Positions 1 to 8,421 of a DNA stretch of 64,000 nucleotides are shown piece after piece; position 1 is the first letter of the stretch; each line of letters starts with the position of its first letter. The position numbers and the translations under genes are program-made. This DNA comes from Pseudoalteromonas byunsanensis (lineage in GTDB: Bacteria > Pseudomonadota > Gammaproteobacteria > Enterobacterales > Alteromonadaceae). Under the pieces are notes generated by a model. It made no database searches, had not been told where the DNA came from, and saw nothing but the letters and a program-made list of their open reading frames with translations. The DNA lies in the NCBI RefSeq assembly GCF_001854475.1, contig NZ_MNAN01000030.1:62001-126000 (forward strand), written 5' to 3'.

Positions 1-962
1 TCCCTAGCTGTGCAAGTGGTCGTGGTAAGAATGCTACTGAAGACGAAACTATCTGTGTAGAAGTAACAGCAGGTGGTGTAGACACTCTTTCAACTTACCC
101 TGCGGGTATGGCAACATCAGCAAACCTAAACGTTGACGGCAACGTAGTTGCAAGCTCAGCAATGGAAAACTCAGGTACAGTAACCGGCAGCTTATTCTTC
201 ATGGGTACAGCTGAGGCAACTGATGCTGGCGCTAACGGTAAAGTATGTCTAATTGACCGTGGTAACATTTCTTTCCACGACAAAGTAGCAAACTGTGAAG
301 CTTCAGGTGGTATCGGTGCGATAATTGTCAACAACGAAGCTGGCATGTTATATGGCACACTTGGTGATACTAACTCAACAAGTATTCCTGCTGTAGGTGC
401 AGCACTTGAAGACCGTGCAACATTAATGGCTGCAAGCACTGCAACTGTTAACATTGGTACAAGCGATTACGGCTTCATGAGCGGTACATCTATGGCAACT
501 CCAGCAGTTTCTGGTGTAGCAGCTCTTGTATGGTCAAATCACCCAGAGTGTACTGGTCAAGAGATCCGTGCAGCACTTAAAGCAACTGCTGAAGATGCTG
601 GCGCAGCTGGTAAAGACGTATACTTCGGTTACGGTATCGTTAAAGCAGCTGATGCAGATGCTTATCTAACTGCAAACGGCTGTTCAGGTGGTGACAACGG
701 TGGTAACCCAGGCGAGGGCAGCATCAGCCTATCAGTTTCTGGCTACAAGCAAAAAGGTAGCAACTTTGCAGACCTTAACTGGCAAGGTGCAAGCACAAGT
801 CAGGTAGATATTTATCGCAATGGTAGCAATATTGTCACAACTGCAAACGATAATAGCTATACGGACAGCATCAGTGGCAAAGGCGGCGGCAGCTACATTT
901 ACCAAGTATGTGAGCAAGGCAGTACGACAGTATGCTCTGACACACAAACTGTTGTGTTCTAA
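1..962 (+). CDS. Subtilisin-family (S8) secreted serine protease, C-terminal part
   Basis: The frame is open from base 3 to the TAA at 960-962, so the gene starts left of the window. The visible protein holds a protease-associated (PA) domain at about bases 170-450 and then the subtilase serine motif GTSMATP, with the nucleophile Ser codon at 489-491. A PA domain inserted before the catalytic serine is typical of secreted S8 proteases. After the peptidase comes a Gly-rich linker (about 678-720) and a small beta-rich, fibronectin-III-like tail ending at the stop, probably a surface- or substrate-binding appendage. The catalytic Asp and His and any signal peptide lie outside the window. Cysteines in both the PA and tail regions suit an exported protein. 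Family is confident; substrate is unknown. Confidence 0.92.
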   Translation, partial: PSCASGRGKNATEDETICVEVTAGGVDTLSTYPAGMATSANLNVDGNVVASSAMENSGTVTGSLFFMGTAEATDAGANGKVCLIDRGNISFHDKVANCEASGGIGAIIVNNEAGMLYGTLGDTNSTSIPAVGAALEDRATLMAASTATVNIGTSDYGFMSGTSMATPAVSGVAALVWSNHPECTGQEIRAALKATAEDAGAAGKDVYFGYGIVKAADADAYLTANGCSGGDNGGNPGEGSISLSVSGYKQKGSNFADLNWQGASTSQVDIYRNGSNIVTTANDNSYTDSISGKGGGSYIYQVCEQGSTTVCSDTQTVVF

Positions 963-980
963 AAACCCAACCTAATTATA

Positions 981-1004
981 AGCGGGCTCTAGAGCCCGCT
1001 TTTT
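981..1004 (+). terminator. Intrinsic terminator of the protease gene
   Basis: A near-perfect stem (AGCGGGCTC pairing with GAGCCCGCT) is followed by TTTT, 18 bp after the protease stop codon. Confidence 0.9.
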
Positions 1005-1085
1005 AATGCCTACTTGGTCAACCATATCTTTTCTATTTAAAACCACTTAGACTAATTGACATTGTTGAACTTTGCATAATTTACA

Positions 1086-1715
1086 ATGATCAATCCTGAA
1101 TCCCTCGTTTCATTCTTAATCGCCAGTACCATCATTGCAGTTGCACCTGGTCCTTCCAATGCGTTCTTAATGGCACAGACCTTCACTCATGGTCGTGTGG
1201 CGGGTATGAAAAGTGCGCTAGGTTTTGCTGTGGGTGGCGTTATTCACACCATTTTTGCTGTAATTGGTTTGTCCGCAATTTTAAAAGCCTCTGAAAGCGC
1301 CTATTTCGCTGTTTTGTATATTGGTGCGGCCTATCTAGCCTTTCTTGGTTTTACTGCAATTAAGGCTACATTTAAAGCAAAAATAGACAGTGAAGATAAA
1401 CCTCATGTCAGCACCAAAAAGCCAGGCAATGTGTTTGTACAAGCTATGATGACGGAAGTGCTCAACCCCAAGGTTGCTTTGTTCTTTATCGCTTTCATTC
1501 CCCAATTTGTTGACCCTAGCCTCAGTTCACCTACATTACAACTGGCTATCTTTGGACTTCTTTACCCTATCTTGGCATTTCCAATTGACTGCGCGTATAT
1601 TTACGGCGGTGACAAAATAGCCAAATATTTCCGGCGCCACCCTAGTGCACCAATTTGGATAGACAGAACATCGGGAGTAATTTTCATCGCTCTGGCCGTC
1701 AACCTGATAATATGA
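1086..1715 (+). CDS. LysE/RhtB-family amino-acid exporter
   Basis: The 209-residue hydrophobic protein has about six membrane segments and the family's N-terminal signature (residues 14-27, PGPSNAFLMAQTF-like). These are inner-membrane exporters of amino acids such as threonine, homoserine or lysine; the substrate cannot be read from sequence. It starts at ATG 1086, about 80 bp after the protease terminator. Its stop overlaps an ATG (ATGA at 1712-1715) in the reading frame of the methylglyoxal synthase gene, so the two are probably cotranscribed. Confidence 0.85.
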   Translation: MINPESLVSFLIASTIIAVAPGPSNAFLMAQTFTHGRVAGMKSALGFAVGGVIHTIFAVIGLSAILKASESAYFAVLYIGAAYLAFLGFTAIKATFKAKIDSEDKPHVSTKKPGNVFVQAMMTEVLNPKVALFFIAFIPQFVDPSLSSPTLQLAIFGLLYPILAFPIDCAYIYGGDKIAKYFRRHPSAPIWIDRTSGVIFIALAVNLII

Positions 1716-1723
1716 GAACGAAC

Positions 1724-2182
1724 ATGCAAACTAAGATACAAACTTTACCAAGTAAGAAAAACATCGCATTGGTCGCCCATGATGGGAAAAAAACAGCACT
1801 TAAAGCATGGTGTCTTGCCCACCAAGCCGTGCTACAAACCCATCAACTATTCGCTACAGGAACCACGGGACATGTGATTGAAAAAGCAACAGGGCTGAAC
1901 GTTGAGAAACTGCTCAGTGGTCCTATGGGTGGTGATCAGCAGATAGGGGCAAAAATTGCCGAGCATCAAATTCATATGTTGGTATTTTTTTGGGATCCAT
2001 TAGCTTCCCAACCTCATGACCCGGATGTTAAAGCACTCTTACGACTGGCTGCGGTATGGAACATTCCTGTGGCCTGTAACGAAGTTACAGCGGATTTACT
2101 TATCAGCTCACCGAGCATCAGCGAAGAAATCACTCGCAACCTACCCGATTACCATGGGTACCTAGCAACTCGACTCGACTGA
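1724..2182 (+). CDS. mgsA: Methylglyoxal synthase
   Basis: Converts dihydroxyacetone phosphate to methylglyoxal and phosphate in the cytoplasm, a bypass of lower glycolysis. The protein shows the family landmarks: VAHD near the N-terminus, the phosphate loop GPMGGDQQ, and PHDPDVKALLRLA with the His and Asp of the active site. From ATG 1724 it is 152 residues, the same length as the E. coli enzyme and with the same spacing before the TLP motif. An in-frame ATG at 1712 forms an ATGA overlap with the upstream exporter stop and is a possible alternative. Frame extension further upstream to 1655 lies inside the exporter gene and is unlikely. Confidence 0.95.
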   Translation: MQTKIQTLPSKKNIALVAHDGKKTALKAWCLAHQAVLQTHQLFATGTTGHVIEKATGLNVEKLLSGPMGGDQQIGAKIAEHQIHMLVFFWDPLASQPHDPDVKALLRLAAVWNIPVACNEVTADLLISSPSISEEITRNLPDYHGYLATRLD

Positions 2183-2187
2183 GTAAT

Positions 2188-2215
2188 TTGTATCGTGTGA
2201 ACACACACGATACAA
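2188..2215. terminator. Hairpin between convergent mgsA and yegD
   Basis: A perfect 12-bp stem (TTGTATCGTGTG with its complement) and a 4-nt loop sit between the two stop codons. Neither strand has a proper U-tract, so it may work as a weak bidirectional terminator or as 3'-end protection. Confidence 0.55.
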
Positions 2216-2227
2216 ATAATAATGGCC

Positions 2228-3595
2228 TTAACTGAAAATTTTGCTAGCCCATTTTGTTAATCCGGCTGTTACACTGCCAAAGTTATCGCCATTAAGCATC
2301 GGAATATTACCTAGTGATTGCTGTAAGGCAGCTTTGAGTAGCGGTGATTGCGCACTTCCTCCCGTCAGATAGATCACATCTGGTTGGGTTTGCGCACTGC
2401 TGATAGCATCCTGAGCTAAAGAGCATATCTGTTTTAAACTATCCGATACTGCATCTTGCAACTGCGCCTGCGTAATCATCGTCGTCAAACCTGATTCAAC
2501 AAAGCTCAGTTGTGCTAAATACTCATCATCACTGGACAGTGCTATTTTGCATAACTCTCCTTGGCGCACAACTTGATGACCCAGCTTATTTTGCTGGATT
2601 TTAAGTAAGCGGGCTAACTTGTCAGGTTCATTTACATCTCGCTGCATGGCTTGAAGCTCACGGCGATTCGATTGGCCATAGAACTCAGTTTGTAGATGTA
2701 GATCATTGATCTTACAGGCTTGCCAATACAATTGGTTTGGCATAGGTAAACCAGACTTCAATGTAGAGCCAAGCCCACATAACGGCATAAAATTATGATA
2801 AGCCATCGCTATATCAAGGTCATTTCCGCCTAACCTTTTACCTGTATGTGAGAGAAAATCTTGTTCTCGATTACTACGAGCACGATAATTTGGCCCCATT
2901 TGTACAAAAGAGCAATCGCTTGTACCACCACCAATGTCCACAACCAGTACCTTTTGGTCTTGTGTGAGCCTCGACTCATAATCGATCCCAGCAGCTAAAG
3001 GCTCGAATAGAAACTCAACTTCTTTAAACCCCGCTCGCTTTGCAGCACAGGTAAGAATATCGATAGCTTGCTGGTTACTTTGCTCACCTCCTATCGCCTG
3101 AAAGTTCACGGGACGCCCTATCACGGTGTGCGTTATGTTTTGACCAAGCTGACGCTCTGCACGTTGCTTGATTTGTATGATCATTGCGCTCGCAATATCT
3201 TCAAAAAAGGCAATTTGTTGTGGCTTTAGCCCAATGGCACCAAAGAATGATTTTGGAGATTTAACAAAATACCCTTCCTCTGGAAAATCAATATACTCCT
3301 CAATTGCAGCACTACCGATTTGCAACCCCGTTTCATTACTTGTCAGGTCCAAATCTCTACGAATAGCACTTATTCCGTTAAGTAATCCAGCCCTAGAATG
3401 ACGATAATGCTCAGCATGGGGTGTGTTGGCAAGTTGATTAGCAACAAAATCAACAACCAAAGAATTGTGCTGCGCATAGAGAGTTGAAGGCAAGTAATGA
3501 CGCCCCGCTTCTAGCTCCAACATTCTTACGTTTTGTCCTTCAACCATTGTACCTACAGCACAATTAGAGCTTCCGTAGTCAAATCCAACAATCAT
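2228..3595 (-). CDS. yegD: Hsp70-family protein YegD
   Basis: A 455-residue actin-fold ATPase with the first phosphate loop GFDYGSSN at residues 3-10, a second at VVDIGGGTSDC, and the adenosine motif LTGGSAQSP near the C-terminus. It lacks a DnaK-type substrate-binding domain, matching the YegD group of short Hsp70 relatives with unclear function. The start is placed at 3595 because GTGAGGTGAGT lies just upstream as a good ribosome site and because YegD proteins begin at this motif; a frame extension to 3634 is not needed. It converges with mgsA. Confidence 0.88.
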   Translation of the reverse strand: MIVGFDYGSSNCAVGTMVEGQNVRMLELEAGRHYLPSTLYAQHNSLVVDFVANQLANTPHAEHYRHSRAGLLNGISAIRRDLDLTSNETGLQIGSAAIEEYIDFPEEGYFVKSPKSFFGAIGLKPQQIAFFEDIASAMIIQIKQRAERQLGQNITHTVIGRPVNFQAIGGEQSNQQAIDILTCAAKRAGFKEVEFLFEPLAAGIDYESRLTQDQKVLVVDIGGGTSDCSFVQMGPNYRARSNREQDFLSHTGKRLGGNDLDIAMAYHNFMPLCGLGSTLKSGLPMPNQLYWQACKINDLHLQTEFYGQSNRRELQAMQRDVNEPDKLARLLKIQQNKLGHQVVRQGELCKIALSSDDEYLAQLSFVESGLTTMITQAQLQDAVSDSLKQICSLAQDAISSAQTQPDVIYLTGGSAQSPLLKAALQQSLGNIPMLNGDNFGSVTAGLTKWASKIFS

Positions 3596-3697
3596 ACTCA
3601 CCTCACGACAGAAAAAGGTCGCGCAGATTAGCACACTTGCAGAACAAAGCTCAACTCAATGGCTCCACCCCATAAAAAAGTTTACAAGTTTTCTCTT

Positions 3698-4534
3698 TTA
3701 TAATCGCTCACGCACTCTTAGAAAGCGCGCAAAACGAGGTTTACCGTGTTTTGTAAAACCTTGATAGCGATAGGTTATCTGTGTGCCAATAGCAGGTGGT
3801 TGCTGACGTAATTTGTCACTAAGTCCCGACCCGACTTTAAACTCAATGCCATGCTTGTTTCTGACTTTGAGTGCACCTGTCATCCCCTGATACTTACCCT
3901 TGCCCAGTGTGTAACCAATGACAATAGCCTCGGCATCACTATAGGGTTTGTATTTGAGCACGTTATCCGATCTACCTGCACGATGTACGGCATCTTTTCG
4001 ATGTAACATGACCCCTTCTCCACCACGAGCCAACACCTTGTGGTAATAATCCTCCAACGCTTTGTTATTTATGAAATTATGTTGTTTTATAGCTTGTAAG
4101 TGAACTGACGAAATACGGTTCAATTCATTTTTGTAACGTTGATAACGATTAATAAATGGCATGCTAGGATGCGGAGCATCAAACACTAAATAACGTACTT
4201 TTCGCCAATCCTTATCCTGACCTTGTTTGCTGCGGACCAATCCGCTTACAAACGCAAACTCTTGATATCCAGACCAAAGCTCTCCATCAAGTGACATACT
4301 ACCAAACGGTTGAGTAAACCATTTAGGTGCGTTAATACGAAACCCGCCACGAGTTAATAGCTCAGAACCATTCCAAATAGCTCGTACGCCATCAAATTTT
4401 TCGCTCACTAAATAGTCAGCTACAGGTATATTTTCATGATATGTGTTTGCTAACTCAATGTTCGGTGGGTTTTGGGCGTTACTTGCAGATAACAAACAGA
4501 AATGACTTATTAGTAGTAGTATCCATACTTTCAT
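3698..4534 (-). CDS. ATP-dependent DNA ligase, LigE-type, with signal peptide
   Basis: A 278-residue minimal ligase: nucleotidyltransferase domain with the adenylation motif KFDG (Lys46) followed by the downstream RGG, then an OB-fold with no extra domains. The first 20 residues form a clear signal peptide with likely cleavage after SNA, so it is probably periplasmic, as in Haemophilus and Neisseria Lig E proteins tied to DNA uptake or extracellular DNA. The motif GGEGVMLHRKDA and a KYKP motif complete the catalytic set. AAGGAG precedes the ATG. It is the last gene of a run with the HAD phosphatase and the 99-residue protein. The link to DNA uptake comes from the family, not from neighbours. 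Confidence 0.87.
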   Translation of the reverse strand: MKVWILLLISHFCLLSASNAQNPPNIELANTYHENIPVADYLVSEKFDGVRAIWNGSELLTRGGFRINAPKWFTQPFGSMSLDGELWSGYQEFAFVSGLVRSKQGQDKDWRKVRYLVFDAPHPSMPFINRYQRYKNELNRISSVHLQAIKQHNFINNKALEDYYHKVLARGGEGVMLHRKDAVHRAGRSDNVLKYKPYSDAEAIVIGYTLGKGKYQGMTGALKVRNKHGIEFKVGSGLSDKLRQQPPAIGTQITYRYQGFTKHGKPRFARFLRVRERL

Positions 4535-4535
4535 T

Positions 4536-4567
4536 AAAAGGCTCCTTGCACTGTGTAATGAGCCTTT
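4536..4567 (-). promoter_or_regulatory. Hairpin overlapping the ligase ribosome site
   Basis: Read on the minus strand, AAAGGCTC pairs with GAGCCTTT around a loop of about 15 nt. The 3' arm contains part of the ligase Shine-Dalgarno (AAGGAG) and is followed by TTAATG, the ligase start. It could attenuate transcription from the HAD gene or hide the ribosome site. Confidence 0.4.
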
Positions 4568-4588
4568 AACTTTAGTACAGATACGCCG

Positions 4589-5245
4589 TTATGCGAGCTT
4601 CTTTACTTGCTCCCAAGCTGCAAGTAAATCATCAACTTGAAAGCTTGCTCGAGAGAAGTCTTGTTGTTCAGAGTGATGATTTGGCACAACGATAGTTCTC
4701 AAACCCGCCGCACGTGCTGAACTCAAGCCTGTATAGGTGTCCTCAATCGCTATTGCTTGATTAGCTTTTAGAGAAAGCTTTATGAGTGCCTTACAATAGG
4801 GTTCGGGGTGCGGTTTAGCGTGTACTACATCATCTTTATAGATAAAATACTTGAACAGCTTATCAAGCTTATAAAACTCTAATACCGGTAGTGCTTCGGC
4901 TCGAGTACTACCCGTTACAAGTGCTAAGGTAAAATGCTCTCTTGCTTGATGCAAAACCTCTTGTGCATAAGGCATCAATTTAGGCTGTAAAGTTCGCGCA
5001 ACTTCAACGAAAAATTGGTTTTTCTGGTATGTTAAAGCCTCAGCGTGCACATTCAGCCCATGGCGTTGATTAAGCGTAGCCGCAGCCTGTAATGTAGGTA
5101 CACCTGAGAACTCACCACAAAAAGTGAGTTCATCATAGCTTACTCGCCAAGGCTCAAGCACCCGCATCCAGCTTTGGTAGTGGAGCGCTTCAGAATCCAC
5201 TAAGGTTCCATCAAAATCAAATAAAATGGCCTGTAAACTCATCAT
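4589..5245 (-). CDS. HAD-superfamily phosphatase / beta-phosphoglucomutase-like
   Basis: A 218-residue HAD hydrolase with motif I FDFDGTLVDSE (nucleophile Asp10, acid/base Asp12), a helical cap, motif II LVTGSTR, and a C-terminal motif IEDTYTGLSSARAAG. This arrangement fits the phosphoglucomutase-like and sugar-phosphatase subgroup. The substrate is not predictable. Two adjacent ATGs (5245 and 5242) follow AGAAGGAGCGA. It lies 30 bp downstream of the 99-residue gene and 54 bp upstream of the ligase, so the three probably form an operon. Confidence 0.85.
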   Translation of the reverse strand: MMSLQAILFDFDGTLVDSEALHYQSWMRVLEPWRVSYDELTFCGEFSGVPTLQAAATLNQRHGLNVHAEALTYQKNQFFVEVARTLQPKLMPYAQEVLHQAREHFTLALVTGSTRAEALPVLEFYKLDKLFKYFIYKDDVVHAKPHPEPYCKALIKLSLKANQAIAIEDTYTGLSSARAAGLRTIVVPNHHSEQQDFSRASFQVDDLLAAWEQVKKLA

Positions 5246-5275
5246 TCGCTCCTTCTATATGGCTACCTTAGGGTG

Positions 5276-5575
5276 CTATTCGCTTAAACCAGCAGGCGGC
5301 TCAGCACTCGCTTCTAAACCACTTTCCACTTCAACTAACTCATAACCTCTAGGCTTTCTTTCAACTTTTAAGACCGGCTTATCAAAAGCCGACTTTAAAC
5401 GCTCTGCATCAGCTTGTAACTCTTCAATGCTGCGGCCAAACGGTGCAGCACCTGTTTCTGACCAGTTTGTAACTTTGCCATTTAAGTTATATTCAACCTC
5501 ATGAATTTGATACAGTGCAGCTTCATCTTTTGTCGCTTCACAAAAAATCACTCGATAATTCCAAAATCCAGACAT
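5276..5575 (-). CDS. Conserved-looking small protein, unknown function
   Basis: I do not recognise the family. From ATG 5575 the protein has 99 residues: an N-terminal segment rich in aromatic and charged residues (begins MSGFWNYRVIF) and an acidic, Pro/Ala-rich tail. It has no signal peptide or membrane segment. The frame extends to 5644, but that longer start lies beside the receptor-gene terminator and lacks a ribosome site, so 5575 with AAAGAGAA upstream is preferred. It heads a small operon with the HAD phosphatase and ligase genes. Confidence 0.6.
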   Translation of the reverse strand: MSGFWNYRVIFCEATKDEAALYQIHEVEYNLNGKVTNWSETGAAPFGRSIEELQADAERLKSAFDKPVLKVERKPRGYELVEVESGLEASAEPPAGLSE

Positions 5576-5646
5576 TATAATTCTCTTTATTTCATACTTG
5601 GCTATGACTTTATCAGCTCTTGCCAAGGTTTTCATTACAGACAATA

Positions 5647-5672
5647 AAAAACCCGCTTTAAAGCGGGTTTTC
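5647..5672 (-). terminator. Intrinsic terminator of the TonB-dependent receptor gene
   Basis: A perfect stem AAACCCGCTTT/AAAGCGGGTTT lies 25 bp after the receptor stop. On the minus strand it is followed by TTTTTATTG. Confidence 0.88.
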
Positions 5673-5696
5673 CGTAATTATAAGGTACCGTGACGT

Positions 5697-7997
5697 TTAG
5701 AAGAAACGTACTTTAAATTCAGCACCTACATAACGTTCTTCGTTCAACATACCGGTGTTGTTGTTGAAGTCTACACCACCGATAACGACTTGCTCATCAA
5801 AAAGGTTGCGAACAAACGCTGATACTTCATATTCATTATCACCCGAAGCCCACATGTAACCAGTACGGATACCTGTTTCGAATAATGCTTCGCCTTCAAA
5901 CTCAACTGACTTATATAAGAAGAAGTCAATTTCGCTACGATATGACATATCACCGTATACAAAGAAATCGCCACCAGCTAGTTCTTTAGTGTATCGAAGT
6001 GTCGCGTTAGCAATCCACTCTGGCGCATGTGGTAAGCTATTACCGTCTAAAATAGCTCTTGTTTCAGGTCCAAATGGGCCCTCAATCTGATAAGTTGGAT
6101 CCGTTACAGTACACTGTGCACAAACAGCAACAGCTAAGCCATTGTCTTTAAGCTCAGTTTTATTATAACTTAGATTGAATGTTGCGTTGAGCTCATCCGT
6201 TAGCACCCACTCAGTATCGAGTTCAAAACCATAGCCTGTGGTTTTGTCTGCATTAATTAAACGGTTGAAGTTTGAACCGCCACCGACCGCTGTCAGCTGC
6301 TGATCATTCATTTGATAATAGAACACGGTTGCGTTAACGCGACCCTGACCATCTAATACATCCGACTTAATTCCAGCTTCAATTGAATTTGTAGTTTCCG
6401 ACTCTGCAACAGTCACATCATCACCAAACAAAATACGACCTTGAATGCTTGGCGCTCTGAAGCCATTTGCAATACGAGCAAATAGGTTTATATCGTCGCT
6501 ATATTTATACGCGGCACTTAAATCCCAGCTGACATGGCTATCACTTGGATTTGCCGTTTTAACAAGTGAATCTGCAGCACCTAAAGGACTCATAGTACGT
6601 TTTGCATAAAAGTCTTTTTCGTCGTCAGAATAACGAAGGCCTGCAGTGATCTTCAAATCATCCGTCACAGTAAAGTCAACTGAACCAAATACCGCCCATG
6701 CAGACGTATCTTGGTTTTGAATTGCATAACCATTTTGCAAGCCATAGTTGCTCGCTGCTGGGTCAAACGTCAACGTATCATATGAAAAACTTTCTATTGT
6801 CAGGTCTTCTTCGAATAGAAAAATACCTACTTGATAATTAATGTCACCAGAGAAGTTACTTGATAGGCGAAGCTCTTGCGTATATTGGTCGTGATCAGGA
6901 ATTGCATCTGCGGTTTCTGATGGGAAAGGAATTAACCCTGGACCTTGGAAACCAATAAATACAGCACCGTAACCACCATCTACGTCAGCACGAGAGTATA
7001 TTTCAGCGCTTTCCCAAGCAGAAATCGAGGTTACCGTATGCTCAGCTAAATCCCACTCTAACTTAAGATTCAGACCTTGAGAGTCAACTTGCTGTGTCGA
7101 ACGAGAAGCCGCATCATGATAAACAATGTCATTATCATACAAAGAGTTAATGTTATTTGAACCTTTTTCAATTAGGTTCGCACGAAACGCGATTGGACGA
7201 CCATCTAAATCACGCACGTGATAATTTAGCAACCCGGTAAAACCATCACCTTCATATAAGAACTGAACACGTGCTGCTTTTTCGTTATAACCGCCCAAAG
7301 AGTTTTCTTTCTCAAAACCTGGCGCTTTAACGTCAATATAGTCTTCTTTATCTTGCCAAAGTACTGACACACGTGTCGAAATACGATCCGTCAGGCCCGT
7401 ACCTACTGCACCTTCAAAATCGACGGCACCTTTACTACCGTAAGAAAGCGCACTGTAAGCATCAAAAGACTGACTTGGCTTAACAGAGTCAAACTTCACT
7501 AGACCTGCTGGAGTGTTACGACCAAATAGTGTTCCTTGTGGACCACGAAGTACTTCAATACGCGCGATGTCAAATACTGGGAAACCTTTAAGGATCGGGT
7601 TTTCCTGTACGACTTCATCAACCACTAAAGATACAGGTTGTGACGCGTTTAGATCAAAATCGGTATTGCCAAGACCACGAACATAAAAGCGCGGAAATGT
7701 ACGACCAAAAGACGACTCTACAGACAAGCTTGGAATCTTCGCATTCATAAAACGAATATCCATACCCGCAGAGCTGTATGCATCCAAGCTGTCCCCTTGT
7801 AGTGCAGATACACTCACTGGTACTTCCTGAGCATTTTCAACACGCTTACGCGCCGTGATCTGGATCACTTCCAGTTGATTACTTTTTGCTTCAGGGGTTT
7901 GTTCAGCAGCGAGAGTAGAAAATGAAGTACCTGCTACAGCAGAGAACAACGTTGCATTGATTAAAGTTGCTAACGTAGATCTTTTCATTGCTTTCAT
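5697..7997 (-). CDS. TonB-dependent outer-membrane receptor
   Basis: A 766-residue receptor: signal peptide (about residues 1-31, ending SFSTLAA), a TonB-box region near LEVIQITARKR, a plug domain with the IEVLRGPQGTLFGRNTPAG signature, then a long beta-barrel closing on a terminal Phe. It takes up a large or scarce ligand across the outer membrane using TonB energy. The plug resembles the large group in sphingomonads and Alteromonadales with unassigned ligands; I see no specific siderophore or vitamin cue. The start at 7997 is chosen because the signal peptide begins there; the frame extends to 8234 through non-coding leader. It is transcribed alone. Confidence 0.9.
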   Translation of the reverse strand: MKAMKRSTLATLINATLFSAVAGTSFSTLAAEQTPEAKSNQLEVIQITARKRVENAQEVPVSVSALQGDSLDAYSSAGMDIRFMNAKIPSLSVESSFGRTFPRFYVRGLGNTDFDLNASQPVSLVVDEVVQENPILKGFPVFDIARIEVLRGPQGTLFGRNTPAGLVKFDSVKPSQSFDAYSALSYGSKGAVDFEGAVGTGLTDRISTRVSVLWQDKEDYIDVKAPGFEKENSLGGYNEKAARVQFLYEGDGFTGLLNYHVRDLDGRPIAFRANLIEKGSNNINSLYDNDIVYHDAASRSTQQVDSQGLNLKLEWDLAEHTVTSISAWESAEIYSRADVDGGYGAVFIGFQGPGLIPFPSETADAIPDHDQYTQELRLSSNFSGDINYQVGIFLFEEDLTIESFSYDTLTFDPAASNYGLQNGYAIQNQDTSAWAVFGSVDFTVTDDLKITAGLRYSDDEKDFYAKRTMSPLGAADSLVKTANPSDSHVSWDLSAAYKYSDDINLFARIANGFRAPSIQGRILFGDDVTVAESETTNSIEAGIKSDVLDGQGRVNATVFYYQMNDQQLTAVGGGSNFNRLINADKTTGYGFELDTEWVLTDELNATFNLSYNKTELKDNGLAVAVCAQCTVTDPTYQIEGPFGPETRAILDGNSLPHAPEWIANATLRYTKELAGGDFFVYGDMSYRSEIDFFLYKSVEFEGEALFETGIRTGYMWASGDNEYEVSAFVRNLFDEQVVIGGVDFNNNTGMLNEERYVGAEFKVRFF

Positions 7998-8421
7998 GTT
8001 TGGGCTTAACCTTTTATGTGCACTCTTTTTGTTCAACGGTAGTATGGTCGCCGTATCACGTTGGCGTGGTACGTTCAATTTTTCGCGCGTTTTTATATTT
8101 TGCGCGGACCTCACAACCGAGAGTGCAAAGCGAACCTGCGAGGCTGAACGCGACGCCCACATTATAGCAGCTAAATAAAATATTACCGACATGCCAACAA
8201 CAAAAAATCGTTTTTTTTGATTTTTTCGCAACAAGAAGCCCGACGTTTACAGCTTTTAGCTACAAAAAAGCGCAACAAAGCGGACATTTGTCCTTCCTTG
8301 GTACTCACTTGAAATGTAGAGACCTTCTAATTTTACCCCGAGTAGAAACGTATACTTAACAAGCAAGTAAAAAAAGCACTCATCATGCTGCCAGTCATAT
8401 TTAGAAAAGTACATAAACGGA
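7998..8421 (-). promoter_or_regulatory. 424-bp leader and promoter region of the receptor gene
   Basis: No gene is visible. On the minus strand a consensus -10 hexamer sits at 8166-8161, predicting a leader of roughly 155 nt before the receptor start. The leader contains small inverted repeats such as CACG/CGTG near 8055-8066 and GCGC blocks near 8083-8106. I looked for a cobalamin-riboswitch B12 box and a TPP box and found neither. Confidence 0.45.
8161..8189 (-). promoter_or_regulatory. Candidate sigma-70 promoter of the receptor gene
   Basis: A perfect TATAAT lies at 8166-8161 on the minus strand within an AT-rich stretch. The -35 region at the right spacing (near TCGGTA/TGTCGG) is poor, so an activator may be needed. 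Confidence 0.4.

Noticed and set aside
95-454. Reverse-strand frame inside the protease gene
   Set aside because: A shadow of the subtilase and PA-domain coding sequence, with no start signal or recognisable protein features.
1655-1723. Longer N-terminus of methylglyoxal synthase
   Set aside because: It lies inside the exporter gene and the E. coli enzyme aligns from 1724.
7998-8234. Extension of the receptor reading frame upstream of 7997
   Set aside because: The signal peptide begins at 7997; the extension crosses a promoter-like -10 box and has no homology-like features.
7998-8421. Cobalamin or TPP riboswitch before the TonB-dependent receptor
   Set aside because: Neither the B12 box nor the TPP core was found on the relevant strand.
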